Shown: in pieces, positions 52,725 through 61,368 of the stretch
Numbering within the stretch: position 1 is the first letter of the stretch
How the letters are laid out: the number at the start of each line of letters is the position of its first letter
Assembly (NCBI RefSeq): GCF_029439465.1
Contig: NZ_JAROAV010000033.1
Location: forward strand, 124,001 to 188,000
From: Luteipulveratus flavus
GTDB lineage: Bacteria; Actinomycetota; Actinomycetes; Actinomycetales; Dermatophilaceae
Direction of reading: 5' to 3'
DNA length: 64,000 nt
Translations under genes and position numbers: made by a program
Notes under the pieces: generated by a model
What the model was told of the DNA's origin: nothing
Databases searched by the model: none
The model's input: only the letters and a program-made list of their open reading frames with translations

Positions 52725-54410
52725 TCAGCCCGACTGTCCCGACAGGACGAGCCGCTGACGTTGCCGCCAGGAGCCCGACCGGTAGTACGGAGCGGTCCAG
52801 GCGTCCGTCTCGCTCAGGTGGCCGACGCCGTCGCTGCGTGCGGCCGCACCGGTGTGCCGCCGCTGCGCCCACGCCCGGAAGACGAAGTGCATGAACAGCC
52901 GGTGGTACTCGGTGAGGTAGATGTCGGCCACGCGCCGGACGGCGTCTGCGGAGTCCGCGTCGCTCCGGATGACGACGGTGTTCTCCTCGTTCGTCCCCGT
53001 CGAGGCGACCGAGTAGTTCGCGCTGCCGGTGAGCACCGTCGGGTCGTCGGTCAGCGGGTCGATCAGGATGATCTTGGTGTGGATATACCGGACGTGGGTG
53101 TTGAAGCCGGTCAGCCGCTCACCGGCCCACTGCTCCAACGGGCCGTCGGCGAGGTGCGCGCCGGTGGACACCCGGACGTCGGGGTCGGAGGTGGGCACCC
53201 GGTCCTTCGCCGGGGGCGGCTTGTCGAGCAGCACCGTCCGGACGACGTCCTTGTCCTGCTGCAGCGTCTCGCGGAACGCCGCGTTCAGCCCGAACGCACC
53301 GGTGATGTGCGAGCTGGTCGTCGCAGAGTCGAAAAGCCTTGCATACCAACCGAGCACGTCGACCTGTGGGCCGCGTGGCGAGAACACGGAGACGACCCCG
53401 CGGGGCGCGGGCACGGTGTCGTGGACCTGGTTCTCGCCGGCGTGCTCCGTGCGCAGCTCAGCGGTCGTCGCGGGCGACCGCAGCCGCTCCCACTCCTGCA
53501 GGAAGGCGGCGGCCACCGCTGGGTCACGGATCACGTGGCCGACGTTGGAGTGCCCGAACACCGCGCCCTGGGTCAGGTTGGTCGAGCCCGTCCAGACCGC
53601 CACCGGCCGGCCCTCGTGCAGCAGCACCAGGAACTTGTCGTGCATCAGTGCGGAGACGTTGCGCGCGTCGCGCCAGGTGATCGCCGCCGACAGGCCGGCC
53701 GTGGCGGCCGCCTGGCGCGCATCCGCAGCCGTCGTGTCGTCGTCTGCGCGGCTCCGGCCGTGCACGACGAGCGCCACGTCCGCTCCCCGGTCGCGGGCGG
53801 CGCCCAGCGCCTCGAGCCCGGTCCGCCAGGTGAACTCGTAGAACGCACCGCGCAGGCTCCACGCCGAGGTCGCCGCCTCCCCGCAGAAGGCCACGAACGC
53901 CTCGCCGAGTCCGCGGGACAGCCAGACCATCGCGGGGTCCGACTCGTCTCGAGCGCTCCTCGGCCGCAGGCCCGCGAAGCGCTTGGCGTACGCCTGGGAC
54001 CCGGCTACCCCGCGGTTGAACCAGATGCCGTGGCGGCCGTCGTCCTCGTCCTCGGTGCGGACGTCGACGGCGGTGGTCGCGAGCGGCGTGAGCGCACCGG
54101 GCCGGCCGCCCAACGCCGACACCTCGTAGGTGTAGTCGTGCGCGGGCTTGGCGGTGTAGTCACCCCACTGGAAGCCCTGCACGGGATGGACCGCGGTGGA
54201 CCAGTCGCTGCCGGGTGTCGGGTCCGGGACGATCGAGCGGAAGGTCTTCATCCCGCGCAGCCAGTACGCCTCGTGCTCGGTGTGGTCAACCCGCCGGATC
54301 CCGAACCCGAGGCAGCCGGCCGGCGCGTCCAGGTCCATGCCGAGCAGCACCGTGTGCGTCCCCGCAACGGCGTGCACCCGCAACCCGTGCGCGACCACGC
54401 TCGCCCGCAT
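52725..54410 (-). CDS. Phospholipase D-like (HKD) protein
   Basis: 561 residues from the ATG at 54410. Two HxK motifs: [13 protein letters not shown] followed by [10 protein letters not shown] (residues about 260-290), and [10 protein letters not shown] followed by [18 protein letters not shown] (residues about 445-480). A beta-rich N-terminal domain of about 170 residues precedes them. Such proteins can be phospholipases, nucleases or phosphotransferases; no signal peptide, so a cytoplasmic phosphodiesterase is most likely. No operon partner or ATPase/helicase is next to it, so it does not look like a classical defence locus. Confidence 0.85.
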   Translation of the reverse strand: MRASVVAHGLRVHAVAGTHTVLLGMDLDAPAGCLGFGIRRVDHTEHEAYWLRGMKTFRSIVPDPTPGSDWSTAVHPVQGFQWGDYTAKPAHDYTYEVSALGGRPGALTPLATTAVDVRTEDEDDGRHGIWFNRGVAGSQAYAKRFAGLRPRSARDESDPAMVWLSRGLGEAFVAFCGEAATSAWSLRGAFYEFTWRTGLEALGAARDRGADVALVVHGRSRADDDTTAADARQAAATAGLSAAITWRDARNVSALMHDKFLVLLHEGRPVAVWTGSTNLTQGAVFGHSNVGHVIRDPAVAAAFLQEWERLRSPATTAELRTEHAGENQVHDTVPAPRGVVSVFSPRGPQVDVLGWYARLFDSATTSSHITGAFGLNAAFRETLQQDKDVVRTVLLDKPPPAKDRVPTSDPDVRVSTGAHLADGPLEQWAGERLTGFNTHVRYIHTKIILIDPLTDDPTVLTGSANYSVASTGTNEENTVVIRSDADSADAVRRVADIYLTEYHRLFMHFVFRAWAQRRHTGAAARSDGVGHLSETDAWTAPYYRSGSWRQRQRLVLSGQSG

Positions 54411-54487
54411 ACCTGGACCGTACGCCCGGCACCGGGGCCAGGGCGACCAGCCGCGCGGGTCACGGAGCGGGGCCGCCGGGGACGCCA

Positions 54488-54520
54488 CGAGCGGCCGCCC
54501 CTCGTGGGGACGGCCGCTCG
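54488..54520 (-). terminator. Terminator hairpin of tig
   Basis: CGAGCGGCCG and CGGCCGCTCG close a stem with an inner CCCC/GGGG helix, 54488-54520, about 19 bases beyond the tig stop. Confidence 0.75.
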
Positions 54521-54538
54521 GTGGTGATGCGGGGTGGG

Positions 54539-55909
54539 TCAGGCCTTCGCGGGCTCCGACTCCTCGGTCTGCTCCGTGTCCTCGTCCTGGTCCTGGTCGA
54601 CCGGGGTCAGCGCGTCCGTGGCGTCGCCGGCCTCGGCGTCCTCACCGGTGTTGAGAGCGTTCAGGTCGACGGTCTCACCGTTGGTGTCGGTGACGACGGC
54701 CTTCTCCAGGACGGTGCTCAGCGCCTTGCGACGAGCGACCTCGCCCATGACCGCCGGCACCTGACCCTGCTGGTCGAGGGCCTGCGCGAACTGGTTCGGG
54801 TCCATGCCGTACTGCTGGGCGCTCATGATGAGGTACTCGATGAGCTCCTCCTGCGACACCTGGACCTCGTCCTTGGCGACGATCTCGTCGAGCAGGAACT
54901 GGGTCTTGAGCGCCTTGCGGGTGCTCTCGTCGACCTCGGCACGGTGCTCGTCGTCCTCGAGGCGGTCCTCGCCCTCGAGGTGGCTGTTGACCTCGGCCTC
55001 GACGATGCTGTCCGGGACGGCGACGTCGACGGTCTCCAGCAGGTGGTCCAGGACCTTGTCGCGGGCCTGGACGCCCTGCTCGAAGCGCTTGCGCTGCTCG
55101 ACCTGGCCGCGTACGTCGTCCTTCAGCTCATCGAGGGTGTCGTGCTCGGAGGCCAGCTGTGCGAACTCGTCGTCCAGCTCGGGGAGCTGACGCTCCTTGA
55201 CCGCCTCGACGGTCACGACGCACTCGGCGTCGTCACCGGCGCGGTCGCCACCGGCCAGCGGCGCGGTGAACGTCGTGCTGTCGCCGGCCGATAGACCCTC
55301 GAGCGCCTCGTCCAGGCCCTCGAGCATGTTGCCCGAGCCGACCTCGTAGGAGACGCCGTTGACGGCGTCGATCTCCTCCTCGCCGATGGAGGCCTTGAGG
55401 TCGATCGACACGAAGTCGCCCTTGGTCGCGGCCCGCTCGACGCCCACCAGGGTGCCGAAGCGCTCGCGCAGGGCGGTCAGCTCGGCGTCGATGTCCTCGT
55501 CGGTGACCTCGAAGGGGTCGACCTGGACCTCGATGCCGTCGAAGGACGGCAGGGTGATCTCCGGGCGCACGTCCACCTCGACGGTGAAGTGCAGCTCGTC
55601 GCCGTCGGCGGAGGGCACCTGGGTGATGTCGACCTCGGGCTGGCCGAGGGGGCGCACGTCGTTCTCGTCGACGGCCTTGCCGAAGAACTCCGGCAGCGCC
55701 TCGTTCACGGCCTCCTGGATGACCGCACCGCGGCCGACGCGCTGGTCGATGATGCGCGCGGGGACCTTGCCCTTGCGGAAGCCGGGGATCTGGATCTGCT
55801 GGCCGATGCTCTGGTACGCCGCGTCGAGGCTCGGCTTGAGCTCCTCGTACGGGACCTCGACGGTCAGCTTGACCCGGGTCGGGTTGAGGTTCTCGACGGC
55901 ACTCTTCAC
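54539..55909 (-). CDS. tig: Trigger factor
   Basis: 456 residues from the GTG at 55909 (KSAVENLNPTRVKLTVEVPY; GGAG eight bases before). Ribosome-bound chaperone: ribosome-docking domain with PGFRKGKVPARII (the ribosome-binding GFRxGxxP loop), FKBP-like PPIase domain (about 155-240, TKGDFVSIDLKA), and C-terminal chaperone arms. The tail is acidic (DQDQDEDTEQTEESEP). It lies next to tRNA genes and near the clpP/clpX genes, as usual. Confidence 0.96.
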   Translation of the reverse strand: MKSAVENLNPTRVKLTVEVPYEELKPSLDAAYQSIGQQIQIPGFRKGKVPARIIDQRVGRGAVIQEAVNEALPEFFGKAVDENDVRPLGQPEVDITQVPSADGDELHFTVEVDVRPEITLPSFDGIEVQVDPFEVTDEDIDAELTALRERFGTLVGVERAATKGDFVSIDLKASIGEEEIDAVNGVSYEVGSGNMLEGLDEALEGLSAGDSTTFTAPLAGGDRAGDDAECVVTVEAVKERQLPELDDEFAQLASEHDTLDELKDDVRGQVEQRKRFEQGVQARDKVLDHLLETVDVAVPDSIVEAEVNSHLEGEDRLEDDEHRAEVDESTRKALKTQFLLDEIVAKDEVQVSQEELIEYLIMSAQQYGMDPNQFAQALDQQGQVPAVMGEVARRKALSTVLEKAVVTDTNGETVDLNALNTGEDAEAGDATDALTPVDQDQDEDTEQTEESEPAKA

Positions 55910-56064
55910 TGCCTGCACTCCAGTTGATGTCGGTTGCAAAAGGACCACGCCCAGGCGCCGAACGCCGTGGGAAGGGGCCGAGCCGTGGCGGCGGAGGTGA
56001 TGAGCCACAGCACCAAGGACCCATGATAACGGCAGGGCCCGCACCCGACGAATCCGAGACCGGT

Positions 56065-56110
56065 CTGCGACGCCGACCGGAAGAGGAACGGCGACAGCGG
56101 ATGAACGTCG
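56065..56110. repeat. 46-bp direct repeat, copy 1
   Basis: Begins CTGCGACGCCGACCGGAAGA and ends ATGAACGTCG. It differs at only five positions from copy 2, which starts exactly 73 bases later. Confidence 0.85.
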
Positions 56111-56137
56111 TGCGTGACGATGCCGGATCGGCGGAGC

Positions 56138-56183
56138 CTGCGACGCCGACCGGAGGAGGAACGACGACAGCAAATGAACGTCG
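56138..56183. repeat. 46-bp direct repeat, copy 2, entering the 3' end of tRNA-Pro
   Basis: Begins CTGCGACGCCGACCGGAGGA and ends ATGAACGTCG. Its last three bases are the 3' terminus of tRNA-Pro. It may be a duplicated terminator region or a scar of an integration or recombination event. Confidence 0.85.
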
Positions 56184-56254
56184 GGGTAGCCGGATTCGAA
56201 CCGGCGGCCTTCCGCTCCCAAAGCGGACGCGCTACCAAGCTGCGCCATACCCCG
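56181..56254 (-). tRNA. tRNA-Pro (TGG)
   Basis: 74 bases without an encoded CCA. The acceptor stem CGGGGTA/TACCCCG, D-loop, anticodon loop TTTGGGA (anticodon TGG) and T-arm GGTTCGAATCC are all present. Confidence 0.95.
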
Positions 56255-56364
56255 CGACCGGCGCCCCACCAGGGTGGTTTGGGAGGGACCGGACCGGGGC
56301 AGTAGGCTAACGCCCCGCACGACCTGATCGACACCGGGCTCTTCCGGTGGGACGGGTCGTGCAC

Positions 56365-56438
56365 GCGGGTGTAGCTCAATGGTAGAGCCCCAGTCTTCCA
56401 AACTGGCTACGCGAGTTCGATTCTCGTCACCCGCTCCA
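56365..56438 (+). tRNA. tRNA-Gly (TCC)
   Basis: 74 bases including an encoded CCA. Acceptor stem GCGGGTG/CACCCGC, anticodon loop CTTCCAA (anticodon TCC) and T-arm GTTCGATTC. It is divergent from tRNA-Pro with a 110-base gap. Confidence 0.95.
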
Positions 56439-56447
56439 CCACCGAGG

Positions 56448-56475
56448 ACGACCCGGTCGACCGGCGTCGTTCTTT
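56448..56475 (+). terminator. Terminator of tRNA-Gly
   Basis: ACGACCCGG and CCGGCGTCGT form a stem with one bulged base around TCGA, followed by the T-rich TCTTT, nine bases after the tRNA. Confidence 0.65.
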
Positions 56476-56652
56476 CCTTCTCCCCCAGGCGCGTTCGCCG
56501 TTCCGGCAGGCGGCGCCGCTTGTCCTCGACCGGTCCACGCCCCGCTCCGGGGCCTCGACGTACGCACCCAGGTGTGCAAGGTTGACAGGAGTCGCTCGGT
56601 GCAGAGCCGGGCACGACTTTCCGGTGCACGGCCGGGACGAGGAGTGATTCTC

Positions 56653-56856
56653 ATGGGTCTTCTGGACGACGCCAAGGACAAGGCCTCGGGCCTGCAGGAC
56701 CAGGTCGGCGACGACAAGCTCCAGCAGGGCGTGGAGCAGGGCGGCGACTTCGTCGACGACAAGACCGGCGGCAAGTACGCCGACAAGGTCGACCAGGGTC
56801 AGGACGCCGCCCGCGAGCGACTCGGCGGCGACGAGGACGCAGACGCCGCGCAGTGA
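56653..56856 (+). CDS. Rv0909/MT0933-type antitoxin-like small protein
   Basis: 67 residues from the ATG at 56653 with GAGGAG nine bases before it. The sequence MGLLDDAKDKASGLQDQVGD and GDFVDDKTGGKYADKVDQGQD is the family hallmark; the protein is highly charged and acidic. In Mycobacterium Rv0909 is paired with the SRPBCC toxin Rv0910. No toxin gene is next to it here, so it may be solitary or have another role. Confidence 0.82.
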   Translation: MGLLDDAKDKASGLQDQVGDDKLQQGVEQGGDFVDDKTGGKYADKVDQGQDAARERLGGDEDADAAQ

Positions 56857-56890
56857 CCACGGAGGCGACATCGTTGTCGTCACACGCGTA

Positions 56891-56922
56891 GAAGGCCGGG
56901 GAGCACCTGCTCCCCGGCCTTC
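56891..56922. terminator. 15-bp perfect hairpin, bidirectional terminator
   Basis: GAAGGCCGGGGAGCA (56891-56905) and TGCTCCCCGGCCTTC (56908-56922) lie between the convergent antitoxin-like and phosphatase genes. Confidence 0.85.
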
Positions 56923-56934
56923 GTCGTGGTGAGG

Positions 56935-58029
56935 TCAGTCGCGCCAGAGGACGACGACCGCGCGGTCGTCGCTCTCTCCCGACATGGCGGTCGCGCAGAT
57001 GCGGTCCGCGACGCCGGGCCCGGCGCCGACGGCGCGGTCGGCCGCCCCGAGCATCCGGTCGATCCCGCGGGTGATGCCGTCGCGGTCCTCGACGACCCCG
57101 TCGGTGTACAGCAGCAGCGCGTCGCCGCGCTCCAGCCGTCCGTGGGCCCGGTCGTAGGCCGCGAACTCGGGCTCGAGGACGCCCAGCAGGACGCCGTCGG
57201 CTCCGTCGACCGGGGCCCATCGCCCCGACCCGGCGTGGTAGTGCAGAGCCGACGGGTGACCAGCCGACCCCACGTCGTACGTGCCGGTGGCCAGGTCGAC
57301 CGAGACGTGCACCGCGGTGGCGAACCCCTCCGACCAGTGCTGGCGCAGCAGGTAGCTGTTGGCGGCCGGCAGGAACCCCGCCGGCGTGGTCGCGTCGAGG
57401 AGACCGGCGAAGGCGCTGGACAGCATGAGCGAGCGAGTACCGGCCTCCATGCCCTTGCCGGACACGTCGACCAGCGCGAGGTCGAGCCGGTCGGTGCCGC
57501 GGTTGGCGACCAGGAAGTCACCGGAGAAGGCGTCGCCGAACGCGGGCTGGATGCTGCTCTCGGCGTGCCACCCGGCCGGCAGGTCCGCCGGCAGCCGGCC
57601 GAGGTCGCGCAGCCGGTCGCGCAGGTCGACCAGCATCGTCGCGCCGGCGACCGGGGAGATCCCCAGGTGTGCCCGGCGCCGGTCGACGGCGACCAGCAGG
57701 AGCATGACCACGACGAGCGCGGCGACCAGCGTGGGCGACGTCGGCCGCTCGTGGGCGGTCACCGAGGTCAGCAGGAGCGCGCCGGCGGAGACGGCGAACA
57801 CGGCGTACATCTGCACCGCGTGCAGGAACAGTCCGGCGGCGACCACGACGGGCACGAACGGGGCGTAGGACATCCGCTCGGGCCAGGCGAGCAGGCACAC
57901 CGACAGGACGACGACGACACCGATCAGGGCAGTCACGGCGGCGCGCTGGGTCGACATCGGCCGGTCGGCGACTGCTCGCCTCACCGGCCGCGCGACTCGC
58001 CGCGGAGCAGTCGTCACATCAATGGCCAC
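56935..58029 (-). CDS. SpoIIE-type PP2C serine phosphatase, membrane-bound
   Basis: 364 residues, GTG start. Residues about 28-115 contain four hydrophobic helices. Residues about 150-362 are a PP2C/SpoIIE phosphatase domain: DLALVDVSGKGMEAGTRSLML, DVGSAGHPSALHY, and LLLYTDGVVEDRDG. Such proteins dephosphorylate anti-anti-sigma factors in partner-switching stress responses; no PAS/GAF sensor, kinase or STAS gene is nearby. An AT-rich upstream patch holds CCCC-GAAATTTC-CGGGG (58043-58059), a near-palindrome that may be a regulatory site. Confidence 0.9.
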   Translation of the reverse strand: MAIDVTTAPRRVARPVRRAVADRPMSTQRAAVTALIGVVVVLSVCLLAWPERMSYAPFVPVVVAAGLFLHAVQMYAVFAVSAGALLLTSVTAHERPTSPTLVAALVVVMLLLVAVDRRRAHLGISPVAGATMLVDLRDRLRDLGRLPADLPAGWHAESSIQPAFGDAFSGDFLVANRGTDRLDLALVDVSGKGMEAGTRSLMLSSAFAGLLDATTPAGFLPAANSYLLRQHWSEGFATAVHVSVDLATGTYDVGSAGHPSALHYHAGSGRWAPVDGADGVLLGVLEPEFAAYDRAHGRLERGDALLLYTDGVVEDRDGITRGIDRMLGAADRAVGAGPGVADRICATAMSGESDDRAVVVLWRD

Positions 58030-58128
58030 GCGGGCAAGTTATCCCCGAAATTTCCGGGGCTGAAAGATCTTTACTCTTTCCTTAACGCGGTCAGCCCTGA
58101 TCTATGCACTGACTCGCGGTATGTGCCA

Positions 58129-58596
58129 TCAGGGCATCTCAGGCAAAGTTTTGTCCGCCTCGTAGGCCGTGACCATGTCCAGCCGGCGCTGATGACGCTC
58201 CTCACCGGTGAACGCCGTGTCGAGGAAGACCGTGACCATCTGCTTGGCCGTCTCCTCGTCGGTGAACCGGCCGCCGATCGCGATGACCTGCGCGTCGTTG
58301 TGGAGCCGCGCCAGCTCGGCGAGCTCGGTGCTGTAGCAGAGCGCTGCGCGGATGCCGTCGACCTTGTTCGCGGCCATCTGCTCGCCGTTGCCCGACCCGC
58401 CGAGCACGATGCCGCGCGAGCCCTCGTCCGCCGCGACACCCTCGGCCGCGCGCAGCACGAAGACCGGGTAGTCGTCCAGGGCGTCGTACGCGCCGGGTCC
58501 GTGGTCGACGACGTCGTGTCCCTGCTCCCCCAGCCAGGTCACGAGCGCTCGCTGCAGCTCGTACGCCGCGTGGTCGCCACCGATGTGGACTCGCAC
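58129..58596 (-). CDS. rpiB: Ribose-5-phosphate isomerase B
   Basis: 155 residues, GTG start with GGAG upstream. GGDHAAYELQRAL and VLGGSGNGEQMAANKVDG are clear. The catalytic base position is glutamate (GNGEQ), as in the mycobacterial enzyme, instead of the cysteine of E. coli RpiB. It interconverts ribose-5- and ribulose-5-phosphate in the pentose phosphate pathway. Same strand as the phosphatase gene, 99 bases upstream of it. Confidence 0.95.
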   Translation of the reverse strand: MRVHIGGDHAAYELQRALVTWLGEQGHDVVDHGPGAYDALDDYPVFVLRAAEGVAADEGSRGIVLGGSGNGEQMAANKVDGIRAALCYSTELAELARLHNDAQVIAIGGRFTDEETAKQMVTVFLDTAFTGEERHQRRLDMVTAYEADKTLPEMP

Positions 58597-58721
58597 CGTC
58601 TGTCTCCTTCGTCAGGGACGGCCCCGTCGGGGTGGGGCCACGACCGCTCATCCTGCCACCGCCGCGCTGTGCCACGATGCCCGGGACGATCCGTCACCCT
58701 CGAACATCCGGGAGCCCACCT

Positions 58722-61304
58722 GTGCCTGGTAAGAACCTCACCCGTGAGGAGGCGCGGACCCGCGCCGACCTGCTGACCGTCGCCTCCTACGCGGTCACCC
58801 TCGACCTCACGACCGGCGCGGAGACGTTCCGGACCCGGTCCGCGGTCACGTTCGACGCCGGCACCGCCGACGCCACGTCGTTCATCGACTTCCTCGGCGA
58901 CTCCGTCGAGAGCATCACCCTCAACGGCGAGTCCCTCGACCCCGCCGCGCACTACGACGGCACGCGCATCGCCCTGCCCGGCCTGCAGACCTCCAACGAG
59001 CTGGTCGTCGAGGCCACCGGCCGGTACATGAACACCGGCGAGGGCCTGCACCGGATGGTGGACCCCACCGACCAGGAGGTCTACCTCTACACCCAGTTCG
59101 AGGTCGCCGACTGCCGCCGGATGTTCCCGGTGTTCGAGCAGCCGGACCTGAAGGCGACGTTCGCGTTCACCGTCACCGCGCCGGCCCGCTGGGAGGTCAT
59201 CAGCAACCAGCCGACGCCGGAGCCGACGCCCGCGGAGACGACGTACACCGACGTCCGGGGCGAGCAGGAGCCGGCGGCGACCTGGGCGTTCGAGCCGACC
59301 GAGCGGGTCAGCTGCTACATCACCGCGCTGGTCGCGGGCCCGTACGACGTCGTCCGCGACGAGGTGCAGACCCGGAACGGCACGGTCCCGCTCGGGGTCT
59401 ACTGCCGCAAGTCGCTGCGCCCCTACCTGGACGCCGACAACATCTTCGACTGCACCAAGAAGGGCTTCGCCTTCTTCGAGGAGGAGTTCGACCAGCCCTA
59501 CCCGTTCAGCAAGTACGACCAGCTGTTCGTGCCGGAGTACAACGCCGGCGCGATGGAGAACGCCGGCTGCGTGACGTTCGCGGAGATCTACGTCTTCCGC
59601 GCCAAGGTGTCCGACGCGCTGATCGAGCGGCGGGCGCTGACGATCCTGCACGAGCTCGCGCACATGTGGTTCGGCGACCTGGTCACCATGCAGTGGTGGG
59701 ACGACCTCTGGCTGAACGAGTCGTTCGCCGAGTGGGCCTCGACGACCTGCCAGGCCGAGGCCACCCAGTGGGAGACCGCCTGGACGACGTTCGGCGCCGT
59801 CGAGAAGGCCTGGGCGTACAACCAGGACCAGCTCTCCTCGACCCACCCCATCGCCGCGGACATCACCGACCTGGAGGCCGTCGAGGTCAACTTCGACGGG
59901 ATCACCTACGCCAAGGGTGCCTCGGTGCTCAAGCAGCTGGTCGCCTACGTCGGCCGGGAGCCGTTCGTCGCCGGGCTGCGCACCTACTTCGCCAAGCACC
60001 GGTGGGGCAACACCACGCTGCGCGACCTGCTGGTCGAGCTCGAGGCCACCTCGGGCCGCGACCTGAAGGAGTGGTCGCAGCTGTGGCTGGAGACCGCGGG
60101 CGTCAACACCCTCACGCCGCACGTCGAGACCGACGCGGACGGCATCATCACCGCGGCGGCCATCGAGCAGACGGCGACGCAGGAGCTCCCGACGCTGCGG
60201 CCGCACCGCCTGGCCGTCGGCCTGTACGCCCTGCAGGGCGAGCGCCTGGTCCGCACCGAGAGCATCGAGGTGGACGTCGCCGGTGCGCGGACCGAGCTGC
60301 CGCAGCTGGTCGGCAAGGCCAAGGGCGACCTGCTGCTGGTCAACGACCAGGACCTCGCGTACGCCAAGATCCGGCTCGACGAGGACTCGCTGCGCACCGC
60401 CGTTCAGCACCCGCGGGCGCTCACCGACTCGCTCGCCCGGGCGCTCGTGCTCGGTGCCGCCTGGGACATGACCCGCGACGCCCAGATGTCGGCTCGCGAC
60501 TTCGTCTCGCTGGCGCTGGCGACGCTGCGCGAGGAGACCGACTCCAACCTGCTGCGCGCGCTGCTGGGCCGAGTCGGCGTCGCCGCCACGATGTACGTCG
60601 CGCCGCAGCACCGCGAGGCGGTCCTGAGCGAGATCACCGGGACGCTGCGCGGGCTCGCGGTCTCGGCCGAGCCGGGCAGCGACGCCCAGCTGCAGCTCGT
60701 CCAGGCGTTCGCCGCGGAGGCGCACCAGCCGGAGGACGTCGCGTACGTCCGCGGGCTGCTGGACGGCACGAGCACGCTGGCCGGCCTGGACGTCGACACC
60801 GAGATGCGGTGGACCCTGCTCACCTCGCTCGCCGCGGCCGGTGCCGCGGACGACGCCGCGATCACCGCCGAGCAGGAGCGGGACGCGACCGCGACCGGTG
60901 CGGAGCGGGCTGCGCGGGCGCGCGCGGCGATGCCGACGGCGGAGGCGAAGGCCAAGGCCTGGGAGCTGGTCGTCGAGCGGGAGGACGCCGCCAACCAGAC
61001 GCTCCGGGCGATCGGCGCGGGCTTCCAGACGGTGCACGACCCGCAGCTGCTGGCGCCGTACGTCGAGCGCTACCACGAGGCCGTCGCCGACGTCTGGTCC
61101 TCGCGCACGCTGGCGACGGCGGCGTCGATCGCCGACCTGATGTACCCGATGCCGCTGGCGGACCAGGCGCTGCTGGACGCCTCGCAGGGGTGGCTCGACA
61201 CGCACCGCGACGCGTCGGCGGGACTCGCGCGCGCCGTCGCCGAGAACCGGGACGTGATCCGTCGGGCGGTCGCCGCGCAGCAGTTCGACGCCGACCGCGG
61301 CTGA
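58722..61304 (+). CDS. pepN: Aminopeptidase N (M1 family)
   Basis: 860 residues from the GTG at 58722, GGGAG eight bases before it. Zinc metallopeptidase: substrate-binding GAMEN at 276-280, zinc motif HELAH at 310-314 followed by MWFGDLVTMQWWDDLWLNE with the third zinc ligand, then an alpha-helical C-terminal ERAP1-like domain. No signal peptide; cytoplasmic peptide recycling. Convergent with malQ. Confidence 0.96.
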   Translation: MPGKNLTREEARTRADLLTVASYAVTLDLTTGAETFRTRSAVTFDAGTADATSFIDFLGDSVESITLNGESLDPAAHYDGTRIALPGLQTSNELVVEATGRYMNTGEGLHRMVDPTDQEVYLYTQFEVADCRRMFPVFEQPDLKATFAFTVTAPARWEVISNQPTPEPTPAETTYTDVRGEQEPAATWAFEPTERVSCYITALVAGPYDVVRDEVQTRNGTVPLGVYCRKSLRPYLDADNIFDCTKKGFAFFEEEFDQPYPFSKYDQLFVPEYNAGAMENAGCVTFAEIYVFRAKVSDALIERRALTILHELAHMWFGDLVTMQWWDDLWLNESFAEWASTTCQAEATQWETAWTTFGAVEKAWAYNQDQLSSTHPIAADITDLEAVEVNFDGITYAKGASVLKQLVAYVGREPFVAGLRTYFAKHRWGNTTLRDLLVELEATSGRDLKEWSQLWLETAGVNTLTPHVETDADGIITAAAIEQTATQELPTLRPHRLAVGLYALQGERLVRTESIEVDVAGARTELPQLVGKAKGDLLLVNDQDLAYAKIRLDEDSLRTAVQHPRALTDSLARALVLGAAWDMTRDAQMSARDFVSLALATLREETDSNLLRALLGRVGVAATMYVAPQHREAVLSEITGTLRGLAVSAEPGSDAQLQLVQAFAAEAHQPEDVAYVRGLLDGTSTLAGLDVDTEMRWTLLTSLAAAGAADDAAITAEQERDATATGAERAARARAAMPTAEAKAKAWELVVEREDAANQTLRAIGAGFQTVHDPQLLAPYVERYHEAVADVWSSRTLATAASIADLMYPMPLADQALLDASQGWLDTHRDASAGLARAVAENRDVIRRAVAAQQFDADRG

Positions 61305-61314
61305 CCCTCGTGGC

Positions 61315-61345
61315 GCCGGTCGGGCAGGTGACCTGCCCGGCCGGC
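61315..61345. terminator. Bidirectional terminator between pepN and malQ
   Basis: GCCGG/CCGGC and CGGGCAGG/CCTGCCCG are stacked in one hairpin with a three-base loop, in the 64-base convergent gap. Confidence 0.75.
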
Positions 61346-61368
61346 ATCCTGGCGCTCAGTCCTGGCGC

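Noticed and set aside
56065-56183. The direct repeats as a CRISPR array
   Set aside because: Only two copies, no regular spacers, and no cas gene in the window.
58539-61205. Long open frame antisense to pepN and extending past the rpiB start
   Set aside because: No conserved motifs; pepN is intact on the plus strand and rpiB starts at the GTG at 58596.
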